Assembly (NCBI GenBank): GCA_001303665.1
Contig: LJUF01000070.1
Location: 1 to 11,318, forward strand
Length of the DNA stretch: 11,318 nucleotides
Source of the DNA: Phycisphaerae bacterium SM23_33
Lineage (GTDB): Bacteria > Planctomycetota > Phycisphaerae > SM23-33
Direction of reading: 5' to 3'
Positions 4,669 to 11,318 of this stretch are shown piece after piece. The translations under genes were made by a program, and so were the position numbers. Position 1 is the stretch's first letter. Each line of letters opens with the position of its first letter. The notes under the pieces are model-generated. The model was not told the origin of the DNA, made no database searches, and was given only the letters and a program-made list of their open reading frames with translations.

Positions 4669-7614
4669 ATGCGCAAGTTCATCCTGGCGGCGGTGCTGGG
4701 GCTGTCTCTCTCGGTCGGCATGGCACAGTCCCGGCCGGGGGAGGTTCAGCCCCGCGGAGCGAGGACGCGGCCGGGGCAAACTCAGCCGGCCCGGACGCGC
4801 CCGGCGGCGACGCAGGCGGCCGGCCTGGACGCGGCCAGGAAGCTGTACTGGCAGGGCAAGTACGAGCAGGCCATTGAGGCCTACAAGGAGCTGTGCAAAT
4901 CGCCCGCGGAGGCCCTGGCGGCGGCCAAGGGCCTGGCCGAGGCCTACGCCGTCATCGGCAAGTACGACGAGGCCGCGGCCGCTCTCCGCGCCGGCAGTGC
5001 CCGGGCGGCCAACGACGCGGAATGGCACGTGCTGATGTCGCGCCTGCACGCGACGGCGGGCCGATACGGCCCGGCCCTGGAGGCGGCTCGAGCGGCGGTG
5101 CAACTGCGTGACGACTGGGCCCCGGCCCTGCTGTGCCTGGGGGAGATCCTCGAGACCGTGGGAAAGAAAAAAGAGGCCATTGAGGTCTACAAGGGCGTGG
5201 CCAAGGCCATCGAAAAAGAGCAGTTCAACAACGACCCGCCCAGCCTGGTCGCCGCGGGGATGATCCTCGACCGCATCGCCATCCTCACCGGGCAGAAGGC
5301 CTCCGAGCAGGCCCAGAACATCCTGCACAACTATTTTCAGCGGGCCTACCAGGACGTGGACAAGACCTACTGGCCGGCCAACCTGGCTGCCGGCATGCTG
5401 CTGCTGGAGAAGCACAAGCACCGCGAGGCCGACACGGAGTTCAAACTGGCCGCCAAGCTCAACAAACGCATCCCCGACGCCCTGGTCGGCACCGGGGCCA
5501 TCCGGCTGAGCCAGTACGGCTTCGAGCAGGCGCTGGCCGCCGCGGATGAGGCCCTGAAGATCAACCCCCGGCACGCCGACGCCCGGCTGCTGCGGGCGGC
5601 CACGTTGATGATGTGGCGGAAGTTCGACCAGGTCGGCCCCGAACTGGAAAAGGTCCTGCAGTTCAACCCCAACCACCTCGAGGCCCTGTCCCTGATGGCG
5701 GCCCTGCACGTGCTGACGCTGACGCCGGAAAAGGCCGCCCCGTTCATCCAGCGCGTCGAGCAGATCAACCCCAACTACGCCCAACTGCACGAGATCATCG
5801 GCGGCTGGCTGGCCGCCGCCCGCGAGTTCGAACAGGCCGAAGAGCACCTCAAAAAAGCCATGCAAATGGCCCCCGAGCTGGCCGGGCCCGTCACCGACCT
5901 GGGCCAGGTGTACATGCAGACCGGGCGCGAAGACCTGGCCAGGCAGACCCTGGAAAAGGCCTTCGCCATCGACGACTTCCGGGCCGACGTGCTCAACTAC
6001 CTCCGGCTGCTGGAGAAGATGGACAAATACTCCGTGAAGGAGACCGAGCATTTCATCATCAAGGTGGACGGCCGGTACGACGAGGTGCTGCTGGAGTGGA
6101 TCGCCGAGGTGGCCGAGCGAATCCATCAGGAGGTCTGCCGCGACTTCAAGCACGACCCGGTCGAGGCCCACGGCGGCAAGACCCTGGTGGAGCTTTTCCC
6201 CAACCACCAGGACTTCTCGGTGCGGATCACCGGGCGGGGCTGGATCGGCACCATCGGCGCCTGCACCGGGCGGGTCATCGCCATGCCCGCGCCCGACCCG
6301 CTGCGGGGTAGCTTCAAACAGTTCAACTGGTACGCCGTGCTGCGGCACGAGTACACGCACACGGTGACGCTGTCGGCCACCAGGAACCGCATCCCGCACT
6401 GGCTGACGGAGGCCTGCGCCGTCTGGGAGCAGCCCGACCGCCGAAACTTCCCGGCCGTGGCCCTGCTGGTGGACGCCGTGCGGAACAACAAGCTCTACCC
6501 CGTGGCGGAGCTGAACTGGGGCTTCATCCGGCCGCAGCCCGGGCGGGGGCGGACCGCCCGCACGCTGGCCTATGCCCAGTCGGAGTGGATCTTCGAGTAT
6601 GTCCAGGAGACCAAGCGCCCCGAGGCCGTCATCAAGATGCTCGAAGGCTTCCAGCAGGGCTGGACGCAGCAGCGCGTGTTCAAGGAAGTGCTGGGCGTGA
6701 CCGAAGCCCAGTTCGACAAGGAGTTTGCCGCCTGGGCTAGGCAGCAGGTCGTCGCCTGGGGCTTCGACCCCGAGCCGGTGCCGAAGCTGGCCGAGGCCGC
6801 CAAGGCGGCCAAGGCCGATCCCGAATCGGCCAAGGCCCAGGCCGACCTGGCCGCCGCCCTGTATCCGGACCGCCGCCGCAGGGCGCAGGCAGAAGCCGCG
6901 GCGCGAAAGGCCCTGGACCTGGAGCCCGACAACAAGCGGGCCCTGGCCGTGCTGGGAACGCTCCTGGAGGGCAGCCGGAAGTACGACGAGGCCATCCAGA
7001 CGGCCCGGCGGCTGGAGCAGGTGGATGCTCGTTCGGCCACGGCCGCGAAGATCCTGGCCCAGTGCTACGTCGCCAAGCGGGAATGGACAGACGCCATCAT
7101 CGCCCTGGAGAAGTACAAAGCGGTGCTGCCGCTGGACGCGTACGCCTATGAGGAACTGGCCAACATTTACATGCAGCTGGGGCGCCCTAGAGAGGCCCTG
7201 CCCAACCTGATCGAGCTGCACCGCCGGACCCTGAGAGACCCCAAGTACGCCCGCCAGGCGGCCGACATCTACCGCGCCTCCGACGCCCCCAAGGAGGCCG
7301 TCGAGTTCTACGAGCAGGTCCTCCAGATCAACCCCTACGACACCGGCGTGTACAAGGCCATGGCCAGCCTGTGCCTGAGGATCAAGGATTACGACCAGGC
7401 CACCCGGGCCATGCGAAGCGCCTCCCTGCTGGAGCCCCAAAACGCCGAGACCTGGGCGCAGCTGGCCATGGTGTATTACCGCGTCGGCCGGGCGAAGAAG
7501 TCCCAGGACCTGCTGTCCAAGGCCCGCCAAGCCGCCCAGAAGGCCCTCGAGCTCGACCCCGACAGCTACGGCAAGGAGGTGCTGGAGCTGATCGACCAAG
7601 TGGGGAAGCTTTGA
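4669..7614 (+). CDS. Secreted TPR protein with an embedded gluzincin (peptidase MA-like) domain
   Basis: A 981-residue protein in four parts. (1) Signal peptide 1-19 (MRKF, hydrophobic core, cleavage likely after GMA). (2) An Arg/Gln/Pro/Thr-rich linker and an N-terminal TPR array, about 50-440, with typical W/Y-Y-A-P spacing such as YWQGKYEQAIEAYKEL. (3) A zinc metallopeptidase-like domain, about 459-693, opening with TEHFIIKVDG and carrying H560-E-Y-T-H564 with E581 in IPHWLTEA. (4) A C-terminal TPR array, about 703-981. HExxH gives two zinc ligands and the catalytic Glu, and E581 is the expected third ligand, so all the residues needed are present. The pattern fits the peptidase MA-like family seen in Planctomycetota. 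Substrate unknown; TPRs suggest a scaffold that presents or recognises partner proteins outside the cytoplasm. The ATG at 4669 follows GAGGG (4656-4660) by eight bases; an upstream TTG (4654) is less likely. Confidence 0.88.
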   Translation: MRKFILAAVLGLSLSVGMAQSRPGEVQPRGARTRPGQTQPARTRPAATQAAGLDAARKLYWQGKYEQAIEAYKELCKSPAEALAAAKGLAEAYAVIGKYDEAAAALRAGSARAANDAEWHVLMSRLHATAGRYGPALEAARAAVQLRDDWAPALLCLGEILETVGKKKEAIEVYKGVAKAIEKEQFNNDPPSLVAAGMILDRIAILTGQKASEQAQNILHNYFQRAYQDVDKTYWPANLAAGMLLLEKHKHREADTEFKLAAKLNKRIPDALVGTGAIRLSQYGFEQALAAADEALKINPRHADARLLRAATLMMWRKFDQVGPELEKVLQFNPNHLEALSLMAALHVLTLTPEKAAPFIQRVEQINPNYAQLHEIIGGWLAAAREFEQAEEHLKKAMQMAPELAGPVTDLGQVYMQTGREDLARQTLEKAFAIDDFRADVLNYLRLLEKMDKYSVKETEHFIIKVDGRYDEVLLEWIAEVAERIHQEVCRDFKHDPVEAHGGKTLVELFPNHQDFSVRITGRGWIGTIGACTGRVIAMPAPDPLRGSFKQFNWYAVLRHEYTHTVTLSATRNRIPHWLTEACAVWEQPDRRNFPAVALLVDAVRNNKLYPVAELNWGFIRPQPGRGRTARTLAYAQSEWIFEYVQETKRPEAVIKMLEGFQQGWTQQRVFKEVLGVTEAQFDKEFAAWARQQVVAWGFDPEPVPKLAEAAKAAKADPESAKAQADLAAALYPDRRRRAQAEAAARKALDLEPDNKRALAVLGTLLEGSRKYDEAIQTARRLEQVDARSATAAKILAQCYVAKREWTDAIIALEKYKAVLPLDAYAYEELANIYMQLGRPREALPNLIELHRRTLRDPKYARQAADIYRASDAPKEAVEFYEQVLQINPYDTGVYKAMASLCLRIKDYDQATRAMRSASLLEPQNAETWAQLAMVYYRVGRAKKSQDLLSKARQAAQKALELDPDSYGKEVLELIDQVGKL

Positions 7615-7639
7615 TCGATTCCCGATGCGGGCTCGGTGT

Positions 7640-7653
7640 CCCGGCCAGCCGGG
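7640..7653 (+). terminator. Weak hairpin after the TPR-zincin gene
   Basis: CCCGG (7640-7644) and CCGGG (7649-7653) with a CCAG loop, 26 bases after the stop codon. The stem is short and has no U-tract, so a terminator role is only possible. Confidence 0.22.
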
Positions 7654-7689
7654 GCTTCCATCCGCCGGCGCTATCGAGTCTAATCCCCT

Positions 7690-7710
7690 GACGTTCGCCA
7701 GACGTTCACC
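7690..7710. promoter_or_regulatory. 11-bp-period direct repeat upstream of the MazG-like gene
   Basis: GACGTTCGCC and GACGTTCACC sit head to tail with an 11-base period, one helical turn, about 40 bases before the ATG at 7749. Nine of ten positions agree. They would present two identical sites on the same DNA face, as for a tandem activator or repressor site. Role inferred only. Confidence 0.3.
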
Positions 7711-7748
7711 GGCCGGGCGCCGGCACGAAAACAGCGGTGGGAGCGGCC

Positions 7749-8012
7749 ATGACAATCAAGGAATTCCAGGACTTCATCCGCCAAAAGTACTACGCCCGCG
7801 ACAGCCAGCGCGGCACGCCGGGGACGTTCCTGTGGTTCGTCGAGGAGGTCGGGGAGCTAGCCAGCGCCCTGGGCGGCGACGACCCGGACAGCAAGGCCGA
7901 GGAATTCGCCGACGTCTTCGCCTGGCTGTGCACGCTGGCCAACATCAACGGCGTGGACCTGGCCAAGGCCGTCGAGAAATACACCGTCCGCGGCGTGAAC
8001 GGCTTCAAATAG
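7749..8012 (+). CDS. MazG-like NTP pyrophosphohydrolase, minimal single domain
   Basis: An 87-residue all-helical protein with the MazG signature: E32-E-V-G-E36 (EExxE) in the first helix and E51-E-F-A-D55 (ExxD) in the next, separated by the short loop GGDDPDSKA. These acidic residues bind Mg2+ and the nucleotide triphosphate in the family, which splits NTPs or dNTPs to NMP and pyrophosphate, often to clear damaged or non-canonical nucleotides. At 87 residues it matches the compact MazG-like proteins (such as the iMazG and RS21-C6 type), about a third of full E. coli MazG. The ATG at 7749 is preferred over an in-frame GTG at 7737 because GGGAG (7739-7743) lies five bases before it. It is a single gene; its substrate cannot be read from the sequence. 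Confidence 0.88.
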   Translation: MTIKEFQDFIRQKYYARDSQRGTPGTFLWFVEEVGELASALGGDDPDSKAEEFADVFAWLCTLANINGVDLAKAVEKYTVRGVNGFK

Positions 8013-8216
8013 CCTCACCGCCCGCCCCGCTGCCCGAGCCCTTTCGTAAACAGGCGGCGGCGCGGCAGGCCGCAGGCCCGGACAAACAACGTGCTTCCGC
8101 CCGCCACCGGCCGGGAAGTCTCTTCAAGGCGTTCCGCCATAACCCCTTACGCAGCGAATCCCGCCTGAAGCCGTGCAGGGGTCCGCGATCCGGCCGCCAA
8201 AATCCGGCCAAACATC

Positions 8217-8244
8217 TTGCTATCTCGGAGATTTGCGTTAAAGT
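8217..8244 (+). promoter_or_regulatory. Candidate promoter of the cold-shock gene
   Basis: TTGCTA (8217-8222), a 16-base spacer, then TAAAGT (8239-8244), each four of six to the sigma-70 consensus, in a locally AT-richer stretch. It predicts a leader of about 140 bases, unusually long for this window. Confidence 0.4.
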
Positions 8245-8300
8245 ATCACTTGCAGTTCACTTCTCGGACGGTGCAGTGTCGTGATCAGTCGGGTCCTATC

Positions 8301-8344
8301 TCAGGTCTCGCGTCTGGGCAGCAGTGGCCGCGAGGACGGCCTGA
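8301..8344 (+). promoter_or_regulatory. Nested stem-loop in the cold-shock mRNA leader
   Basis: TCAGG (8301-8305) pairs with CCTGA (8340-8344), and inside it CTCGCG (8307-8312) pairs with CGCGAG (8329-8334) around a 16-base loop. It ends 32 bases before the Shine-Dalgarno GGGAGG (8377-8382). Long structured leaders that control stability and translation with temperature are known for E. coli cspA; that this one does the same is inference. Confidence 0.35.
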
Positions 8345-8390
8345 TTCTCATGTCTGACTTTCCATTCTTTCGCGGCGGGAGGCGTTTGCC

Positions 8391-8606
8391 ATGGCCACAG
8401 GCAAGGTCAAGTGGTTCAGTAATGCCAAGGGATACGGCTTCATCCAGGCCGACGACATCGAAACGGACATCTTCGTCCATTACAGCAGCATCCAGGCCGA
8501 AGGCTACCGTACGCTCAAGGAGGGCGACCCGGTCACATTCGATCTGGTGGACGGACCCAAGGGCCCCAAGGCCGAGAACGTGGTAAGAGCGGAGGCGGCG
8601 TCGTAG
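8391..8606 (+). CDS. csp: Cold-shock domain protein (Csp family)
   Basis: A 71-residue single cold-shock domain, the normal length for bacterial Csp proteins. The RNA-binding motifs RNP1 (KGYGFI, residues 13-18) and RNP2 (DIFVHYSSI, 26-34) are intact, with the usual N-terminal GKVKWFSNAKGYGF block and C-terminal KGPKAENV. It is a five-stranded OB-fold that binds single-stranded RNA or DNA and acts as an RNA chaperone in the cytoplasm, during cold shock or constitutively depending on the paralogue. The ATG at 8391 follows GGGAGG (8377-8382) by eight bases. It is convergent with alr. The family is certain; which paralogue (cold-induced or not) cannot be told, though the long structured leader hints at post-transcriptional control. 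Confidence 0.97.
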   Translation: MATGKVKWFSNAKGYGFIQADDIETDIFVHYSSIQAEGYRTLKEGDPVTFDLVDGPKGPKAENVVRAEAAS

Positions 8607-8660
8607 CCTCGGCCGGCGGGCGGCCGTTCGCAGCCTGTCAAACGGATCGGGGCAAACGCA

Positions 8661-8685
8661 GCGGCCTGCCGCGCAGGGCGGCCGC
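8661..8685. terminator. Candidate convergent terminator between csp and alr
   Basis: GCGGCC (8661-8666) pairs with GGCCGC (8680-8685), and TGC (8667-8669) with GCA (8673-8675) inside it, with a small bulge. It lies 12 bases after the alr stop on the minus strand and 55 after the csp stop. A smaller hairpin, CGGCC / GGCCG, is at 8610-8626. Neither has a U-tract. Confidence 0.35.
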
Positions 8686-8697
8686 CGCAGGGGAGCT

Positions 8698-9813
8698 TCA
8701 ATCCACCGCAACCCGGCTGATCCGGTCCCCCAGCCGGGTGATGATCTCATAGCCGATGGTCCCCGCCAGCTTGGCCAGGTTGGCCACGCTGTGCGGCGCC
8801 GCCGGGTCGGGGCTGATGACCTCCACGTGCTGGCCCACCTGGGCGTCGGGCACTTCGGTGATCTCGATGATGGTCTGGTCCATGCTGACCCGGCCGCGGA
8901 CGGGGCAGTCCACGCCGCCCAGCCGCATCGAGGCGGCGTTGGAGAAGCAGCGGAAATAACCGTCGCCGTACCCCACCGGCACCAGCGCTACGCGGGCGTC
9001 GCGCTCGAACCGGTAGGTCATGCAGTAGCCGGTGGCGGCCCCCGCCGGCACGTCCTTGATGAGCACGATGGGAGCCGTCAGCCGGAGGGAAGGCTTGAGC
9101 GGCAGCTTCTTGTGCAGGGTCTCGGCCGGCTGGTAGCCGTACAGGGCCATGCCGGGACGGACCATGTCCAGGTGGGTCTGGGGCAGGTCGATGGTGGCGG
9201 CGGAGTTGGCCGCGTGCAGGATAAGCCCCTTGGGCCCGCCGCTGGCCTCCACCGCCTCCATGAACCGCCGGTGCTGGGCCAGGGTGACGGTCTTGTCGCG
9301 GCCCTCGGCGCAGGCGAAGTGGGTGTACAGCCCCGTCAGGCGCAGAAATTCCGCCTGCCGGGCCTGGGCCACCAGCTCCGGCGCCGCCTCCGCCCGAATG
9401 CCGCCGCGGGTCATGCCCGAATCGATCTTGACGTGCACCTCAGCCGGGCGCGAGGCTTTTTGCGACGCCTCCGCCAGCAGCTTGACCTCCTCGGGCGTGG
9501 TCAGCGTCAAGATCACGTCGTGGACGATCAGCTCGGCCAGGTCGGCCACGGGCGAGGCCCCGGCCGTGGTGAACATGAGCACCGGCCGCTGCCACCCCAG
9601 CCGCCGCAGCCGCTCGGCCTCCGAGCAGATCGCCACCCCCACCATGTCGGCGGCCTCTTCCATCACCGGCAGGATCTGCTCGATGCCGTGGCCGTAGGCG
9701 TTGGCCTTGACCACCGGGCAAAGCTTTACCCCCGGAGGCAGGAGCTGGCGGATCAGGGCGATGTTGTGCCGGATCGCGGAGACCGAGATTTCCGCACGCA
9801 GATAGCCGTTCAT
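8698..9813 (-). CDS. alr: Alanine racemase
   Basis: A 371-residue fold-type III PLP enzyme that interconverts L- and D-alanine and so supplies D-Ala for peptidoglycan, in the cytoplasm. The PLP lysine is K36 in VVKANAYGHG (34-43, with Y40 for the phosphate). The opposite catalytic tyrosine is Y263 in ATGYCMTY. R136, H200, N203-S204, R219 (in VRPGMALYG) and M311-D312 (RVSMDQ) occupy the expected places, and the C-terminal beta domain ends with the typical GTIGYEIITRLGDRISR. Length is normal and no active residue is missing. The ATG at 9813 is forced: an in-frame TAA lies 15 bases upstream with no other start between them. Unusually, no Shine-Dalgarno precedes this ATG; a short well-initiated reading frame ends just before it (see 9826-9858). 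Identification is near certain. Confidence 0.97.
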   Translation of the reverse strand: MNGYLRAEISVSAIRHNIALIRQLLPPGVKLCPVVKANAYGHGIEQILPVMEEAADMVGVAICSEAERLRRLGWQRPVLMFTTAGASPVADLAELIVHDVILTLTTPEEVKLLAEASQKASRPAEVHVKIDSGMTRGGIRAEAAPELVAQARQAEFLRLTGLYTHFACAEGRDKTVTLAQHRRFMEAVEASGGPKGLILHAANSAATIDLPQTHLDMVRPGMALYGYQPAETLHKKLPLKPSLRLTAPIVLIKDVPAGAATGYCMTYRFERDARVALVPVGYGDGYFRCFSNAASMRLGGVDCPVRGRVSMDQTIIEITEVPDAQVGQHVEVISPDPAAPHSVANLAKLAGTIGYEIITRLGDRISRVAVD

Positions 9814-9825
9814 GAACGCAAGAGA

Positions 9826-9858
9826 TTACATCGGCGCCCAGTCCGCCGGAACGCCCAT
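9826..9858 (-). CDS. Candidate 10-residue leader peptide upstream of alr
   Basis: On the minus strand ATG at 9858 opens a 10-codon frame, MGVPADWAPM, closed by TAA at 9826-9828, in the same frame as alr and 12 bases before its ATG. It has a good ribosome site, GGAG (9865-9868), six bases upstream, whereas alr itself has none. Ribosomes that finish the leader could restart at alr, so alr translation may be coupled to it. The frame is seen; translation is inferred. It could also be chance. Confidence 0.35.
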   Translation of the reverse strand: MGVPADWAPM

Positions 9859-9901
9859 CACCGTCTCCGATTCCTTTCATCGTCACGCCCGGCCGTTCTT
9901 C

Positions 9902-9930
9902 TTGCCGCGAAATTCCTGAAACGCTAGGAT
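9902..9930 (+). promoter_or_regulatory. Candidate promoter of the DUF1570-like gene
   Basis: TTGCCG (9902-9907), an exact 17-base spacer, then TAGGAT (9925-9930). Both hexamers match the sigma-70 consensus at four of six. The -35 is identical to that at 1761. Expected leader about 25 bases. Confidence 0.45.
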
Positions 9931-9939
9931 TCAGCGCGG

Positions 9940-9953
9940 CCCGGCCGGCCGGG
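9940..9953. promoter_or_regulatory. Perfect 14-bp palindrome touching the ribosome binding site
   Basis: CCCGGCCGGCCGGG reads the same on both strands and its last three bases are the first three of the Shine-Dalgarno GGGAGG (9951-9956), six bases before the ATG at 9963. It lies at the expected transcription start, so it could be an operator, or as RNA partly mask the ribosome site. Such GC palindromes also arise by chance in GC-rich DNA. Confidence 0.3.
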
Positions 9954-9962
9954 AGGAAACGG

Positions 9963-11255
9963 ATGGCTCAAAGCGGCGATTGTCGGCCCAAACCCCCGGC
10001 CCCGGTCCGCGCCCTGCGACGCCTTCCGGGCCGGCGCCTGCCCGCCGCCTTGGCCGCGCTCCTGCTGGGTGCGGCCCCCTGCGCGGCCGCGCCCAAAGCC
10101 CCCGCCCTCAAGACCTACCAAACCAGGTACTATGTCATCCACACCGACCTCGACCGCGACGGCGCCCGCGAGGCGGCCATCCGCATGACCGCCATGGCCG
10201 AGGAGTACCACCGCAGGACCAGAGGCTTCAGCGGCGTCATCCGAAGCCGCCTGCCCTTCTACCTCTTCCGCAGGGCGGAAGACTATTACGCCGCCGGCGG
10301 CCCACGCGGCAGCGCGGGGGGATTTACCGGCAGGGCCCTCATGGCCATCGCCGGGGATCACCCCACCGACTCCACCTGGCAGGTCGTCCAGCACGAGGGG
10401 TTTCACCAGTTCGCCCACGCCGTCATCCGCGGCGACATCCCCGTATGGGTCAACGAGGGATTGGCCGAGTACTTCGGCCACGCCATCTTCACCGGGGACG
10501 ATTTCGTTACCGGCGTCGTCCCGCCGTACCGGCTCCAGCGCCTCAAGAAGGAGATCGAAGCTGGCAAGCTCATGCCTTTCCGCCGCATGATGCAGCTCAG
10601 CTACCGGCAGTGGTCCGGCGAACTGGCCATTGCCAACTACGACCAGGCCTGGTCCATGGTCCACTTCCTCGTGCACGGCGAAGACGGCCGGTACCTCAAG
10701 CCCATGTCGGGCTTCATGAACGACATCGGCCGGTCGCTGCGCTACGAAAACGCCTGGGTGAAGAACTTCGGTCGCGACATTGACGGCTTCGAGAAGCGCT
10801 GGCGGGAGTACTGGCTGGCCCAGCCGACCAATCCCACCGAAGACCTGTACGCCAAGGCAGCCGTCGCCACCGTCACCGGCTTCTTCGCCCGGGCCTACAG
10901 CCAGAAACAGACCTTCGCCACCGCCGCGGAGTTTTTCCAGGCCGCCGAGCAGGGCAAGCTGAAGGCCCACAACAAGGACTGGCTGCCGCCCGTGCTGCTG
11001 GAGAAGAACCTGGCCAAGGCCAAGAGCCTGGGCCCATGGGCCATCGAGAAGCCCCAGGGGCTTCCCCCGCTGCTGACCTGCACCGCCGGCGAAGATAGGA
11101 AATTCGTCGGCCTCTTCAGGGTCGAGGCCGGCCGGGTCGAACAGGTCCGCGTCCGCCTCGAAGGCCGGGAACAGCCTGACCGGCTCCCGGAGCCGGCCAC
11201 CAGCCCCGGCGAAGGCGCCCGGCCGGCCGTGCCCTCCGCGCCGCAGGCGCCCTGA
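9963..11255 (+). CDS. Secreted gluzincin-like protein, DUF1570-type
   Basis: A 430-residue protein. A basic N-terminal region (16-25) leads into the hydrophobic stretch LPAALAALLLGAAPCAAA (26-43), a signal peptide likely cut after the AAA. A domain from about 51 opens with YQTRYYVIHTDLD and carries H144-E-G-F-H148 and, in PVWVNEGLAEYF, E165. HExxH-x16-E is the zinc site of gluzincin-type peptidases, so the active residues are present. This matches the DUF1570 family typical of Planctomycetota (family recall, not searched). Residues 290-430 have no recognised domain, and the end is Pro/Ala-rich. Spacing of the zinc ligands is identical to that in the TPR-zincin at 4669. The ATG at 9963 follows GGGAGG by six bases. 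It diverges from alr, so envelope-related work is possible. The natural substrate is unknown. Confidence 0.85.
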   Translation: MAQSGDCRPKPPAPVRALRRLPGRRLPAALAALLLGAAPCAAAPKAPALKTYQTRYYVIHTDLDRDGAREAAIRMTAMAEEYHRRTRGFSGVIRSRLPFYLFRRAEDYYAAGGPRGSAGGFTGRALMAIAGDHPTDSTWQVVQHEGFHQFAHAVIRGDIPVWVNEGLAEYFGHAIFTGDDFVTGVVPPYRLQRLKKEIEAGKLMPFRRMMQLSYRQWSGELAIANYDQAWSMVHFLVHGEDGRYLKPMSGFMNDIGRSLRYENAWVKNFGRDIDGFEKRWREYWLAQPTNPTEDLYAKAAVATVTGFFARAYSQKQTFATAAEFFQAAEQGKLKAHNKDWLPPVLLEKNLAKAKSLGPWAIEKPQGLPPLLTCTAGEDRKFVGLFRVEAGRVEQVRVRLEGREQPDRLPEPATSPGEGARPAVPSAPQAP

Positions 11256-11256
11256 C

Positions 11257-11281
11257 GCGGCGGGGCTGCGCTCCCCGCCGC
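11257..11281 (+). terminator. Strong hairpin terminator after the DUF1570-like gene
   Basis: GCGGCGGGG (11257-11265) pairs perfectly over nine bases with CCCCGCCGC (11273-11281) around a seven-base loop, starting two bases after the TGA. It has no clear U-tract but is by far the most stable post-gene hairpin here. The remaining 37 bases to the window end hold nothing recognisable. Confidence 0.5.
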
Positions 11282-11318
11282 CGGTTGGGACAAGCCAGCG
11301 CTGATCCTCGCTGTCGGC

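Larger units (their letters stand above)
8013..8390. other. Intergenic region and 5' leader of the cold-shock gene
   Basis: A 378-base gap. The first 170 bases hold nothing I can name. Then come a direct repeat ATCCGGCC (8188-8195 and 8202-8209), a promoter candidate (8217-8244) and a roughly 140-base leader with a nested hairpin (8301-8344). The frames through it are not protein-like. Confidence 0.55.

Noticed and set aside
4606..7755. A 1049-codon open frame antisense to the TPR-zincin gene
   Set aside because: Its translation is Gly/Leu/Val/Gln-rich with no motifs, and it mirrors the codon bias of the real gene. The sense frame has a signal peptide, TPRs and an HExxH site.
753..8079. Shared 12-mer GGCCGCAGGCCC at 753-764 and 8068-8079 as a dispersed repeat
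   Set aside because: The flanks do not match, and a GC-only-like 12-mer recurring in GC-rich DNA is expected by chance.
8791..9927. A 378-codon plus-strand frame opposite alr
   Set aside because: Antisense to an unmistakable alanine racemase; His/Gly/Arg-rich and motif-free.
1..11318. CRISPR array, tRNA, rRNA, insertion sequence or prophage
   Set aside because: No regularly spaced repeats, no cloverleaf or rRNA-like sequence, no transposase or integrase and no terminal inverted repeats with target duplications were found.

Overview
The window is a GC-rich stretch of a bacterial chromosome, most likely from a member of the Planctomycetota. The organism call is inference. It rests on the high GC content, two secreted zinc-protease-like proteins of the kind common in that phylum (one like the planctomycete DUF1570 family, one with an HExxH domain between two TPR arrays), a planctomycete-style lipoprotein, and loosely spaced, mostly single-gene transcription units. 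There are no tRNAs, rRNAs, transposases, phage genes or CRISPR arrays, so this looks like stable chromosome.

Layout. Bases 1-652 (minus strand, cut by the window edge) encode an isochorismatase-fold protein. Diverging from it at 900-1739 (plus) is an amidohydrolase-fold protein. By eye, both have lost most of their family's catalytic or metal-binding residues, and the region between them holds a promoter/operator-like dyad and a nested palindrome. At 1850-3331 is a lipoprotein built from two copies of the same domain joined by a Pro/Thr linker. At 3428-4045 is a small zinc-ribbon-like protein of unknown function, and at 4196-4366 a 56-residue 2[4Fe-4S] ferredoxin. After a strongly self-complementary intergenic segment (4420-4498), 4669-7614 encodes a 981-residue secreted protein with a metalloprotease-like domain between two TPR arrays. 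Then come a minimal MazG-type pyrophosphohydrolase (7749-8012) and a cold-shock protein with a long, structured leader (8391-8606). Convergent to it is alanine racemase alr (minus, 8698-9813), which has a 10-codon leader peptide candidate just upstream. Diverging from alr is a second secreted gluzincin-like protein (9963-11255), followed by a strong hairpin.

How the genes relate. There is no obvious operon. Almost every gene is separated from the next by 80-380 bases, and several have their own promoter-like and hairpin terminator-like sequences. Three products carry export signals (lipoprotein, TPR-zincin, DUF1570-like protein), so the window is rich in cell-envelope proteins; alr also serves the envelope through D-alanine for peptidoglycan. 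The two zincins share exactly the same HExxH-x16-E spacing. The ferredoxin suggests low-potential, probably anaerobic, electron transfer, but no partner oxidoreductase is in view.

The most interesting points are the divergent pair of apparently inactive hydrolase folds with a shared control region, the nested palindromes, and the alr leader peptide. All assignments are by eye, without database searches.
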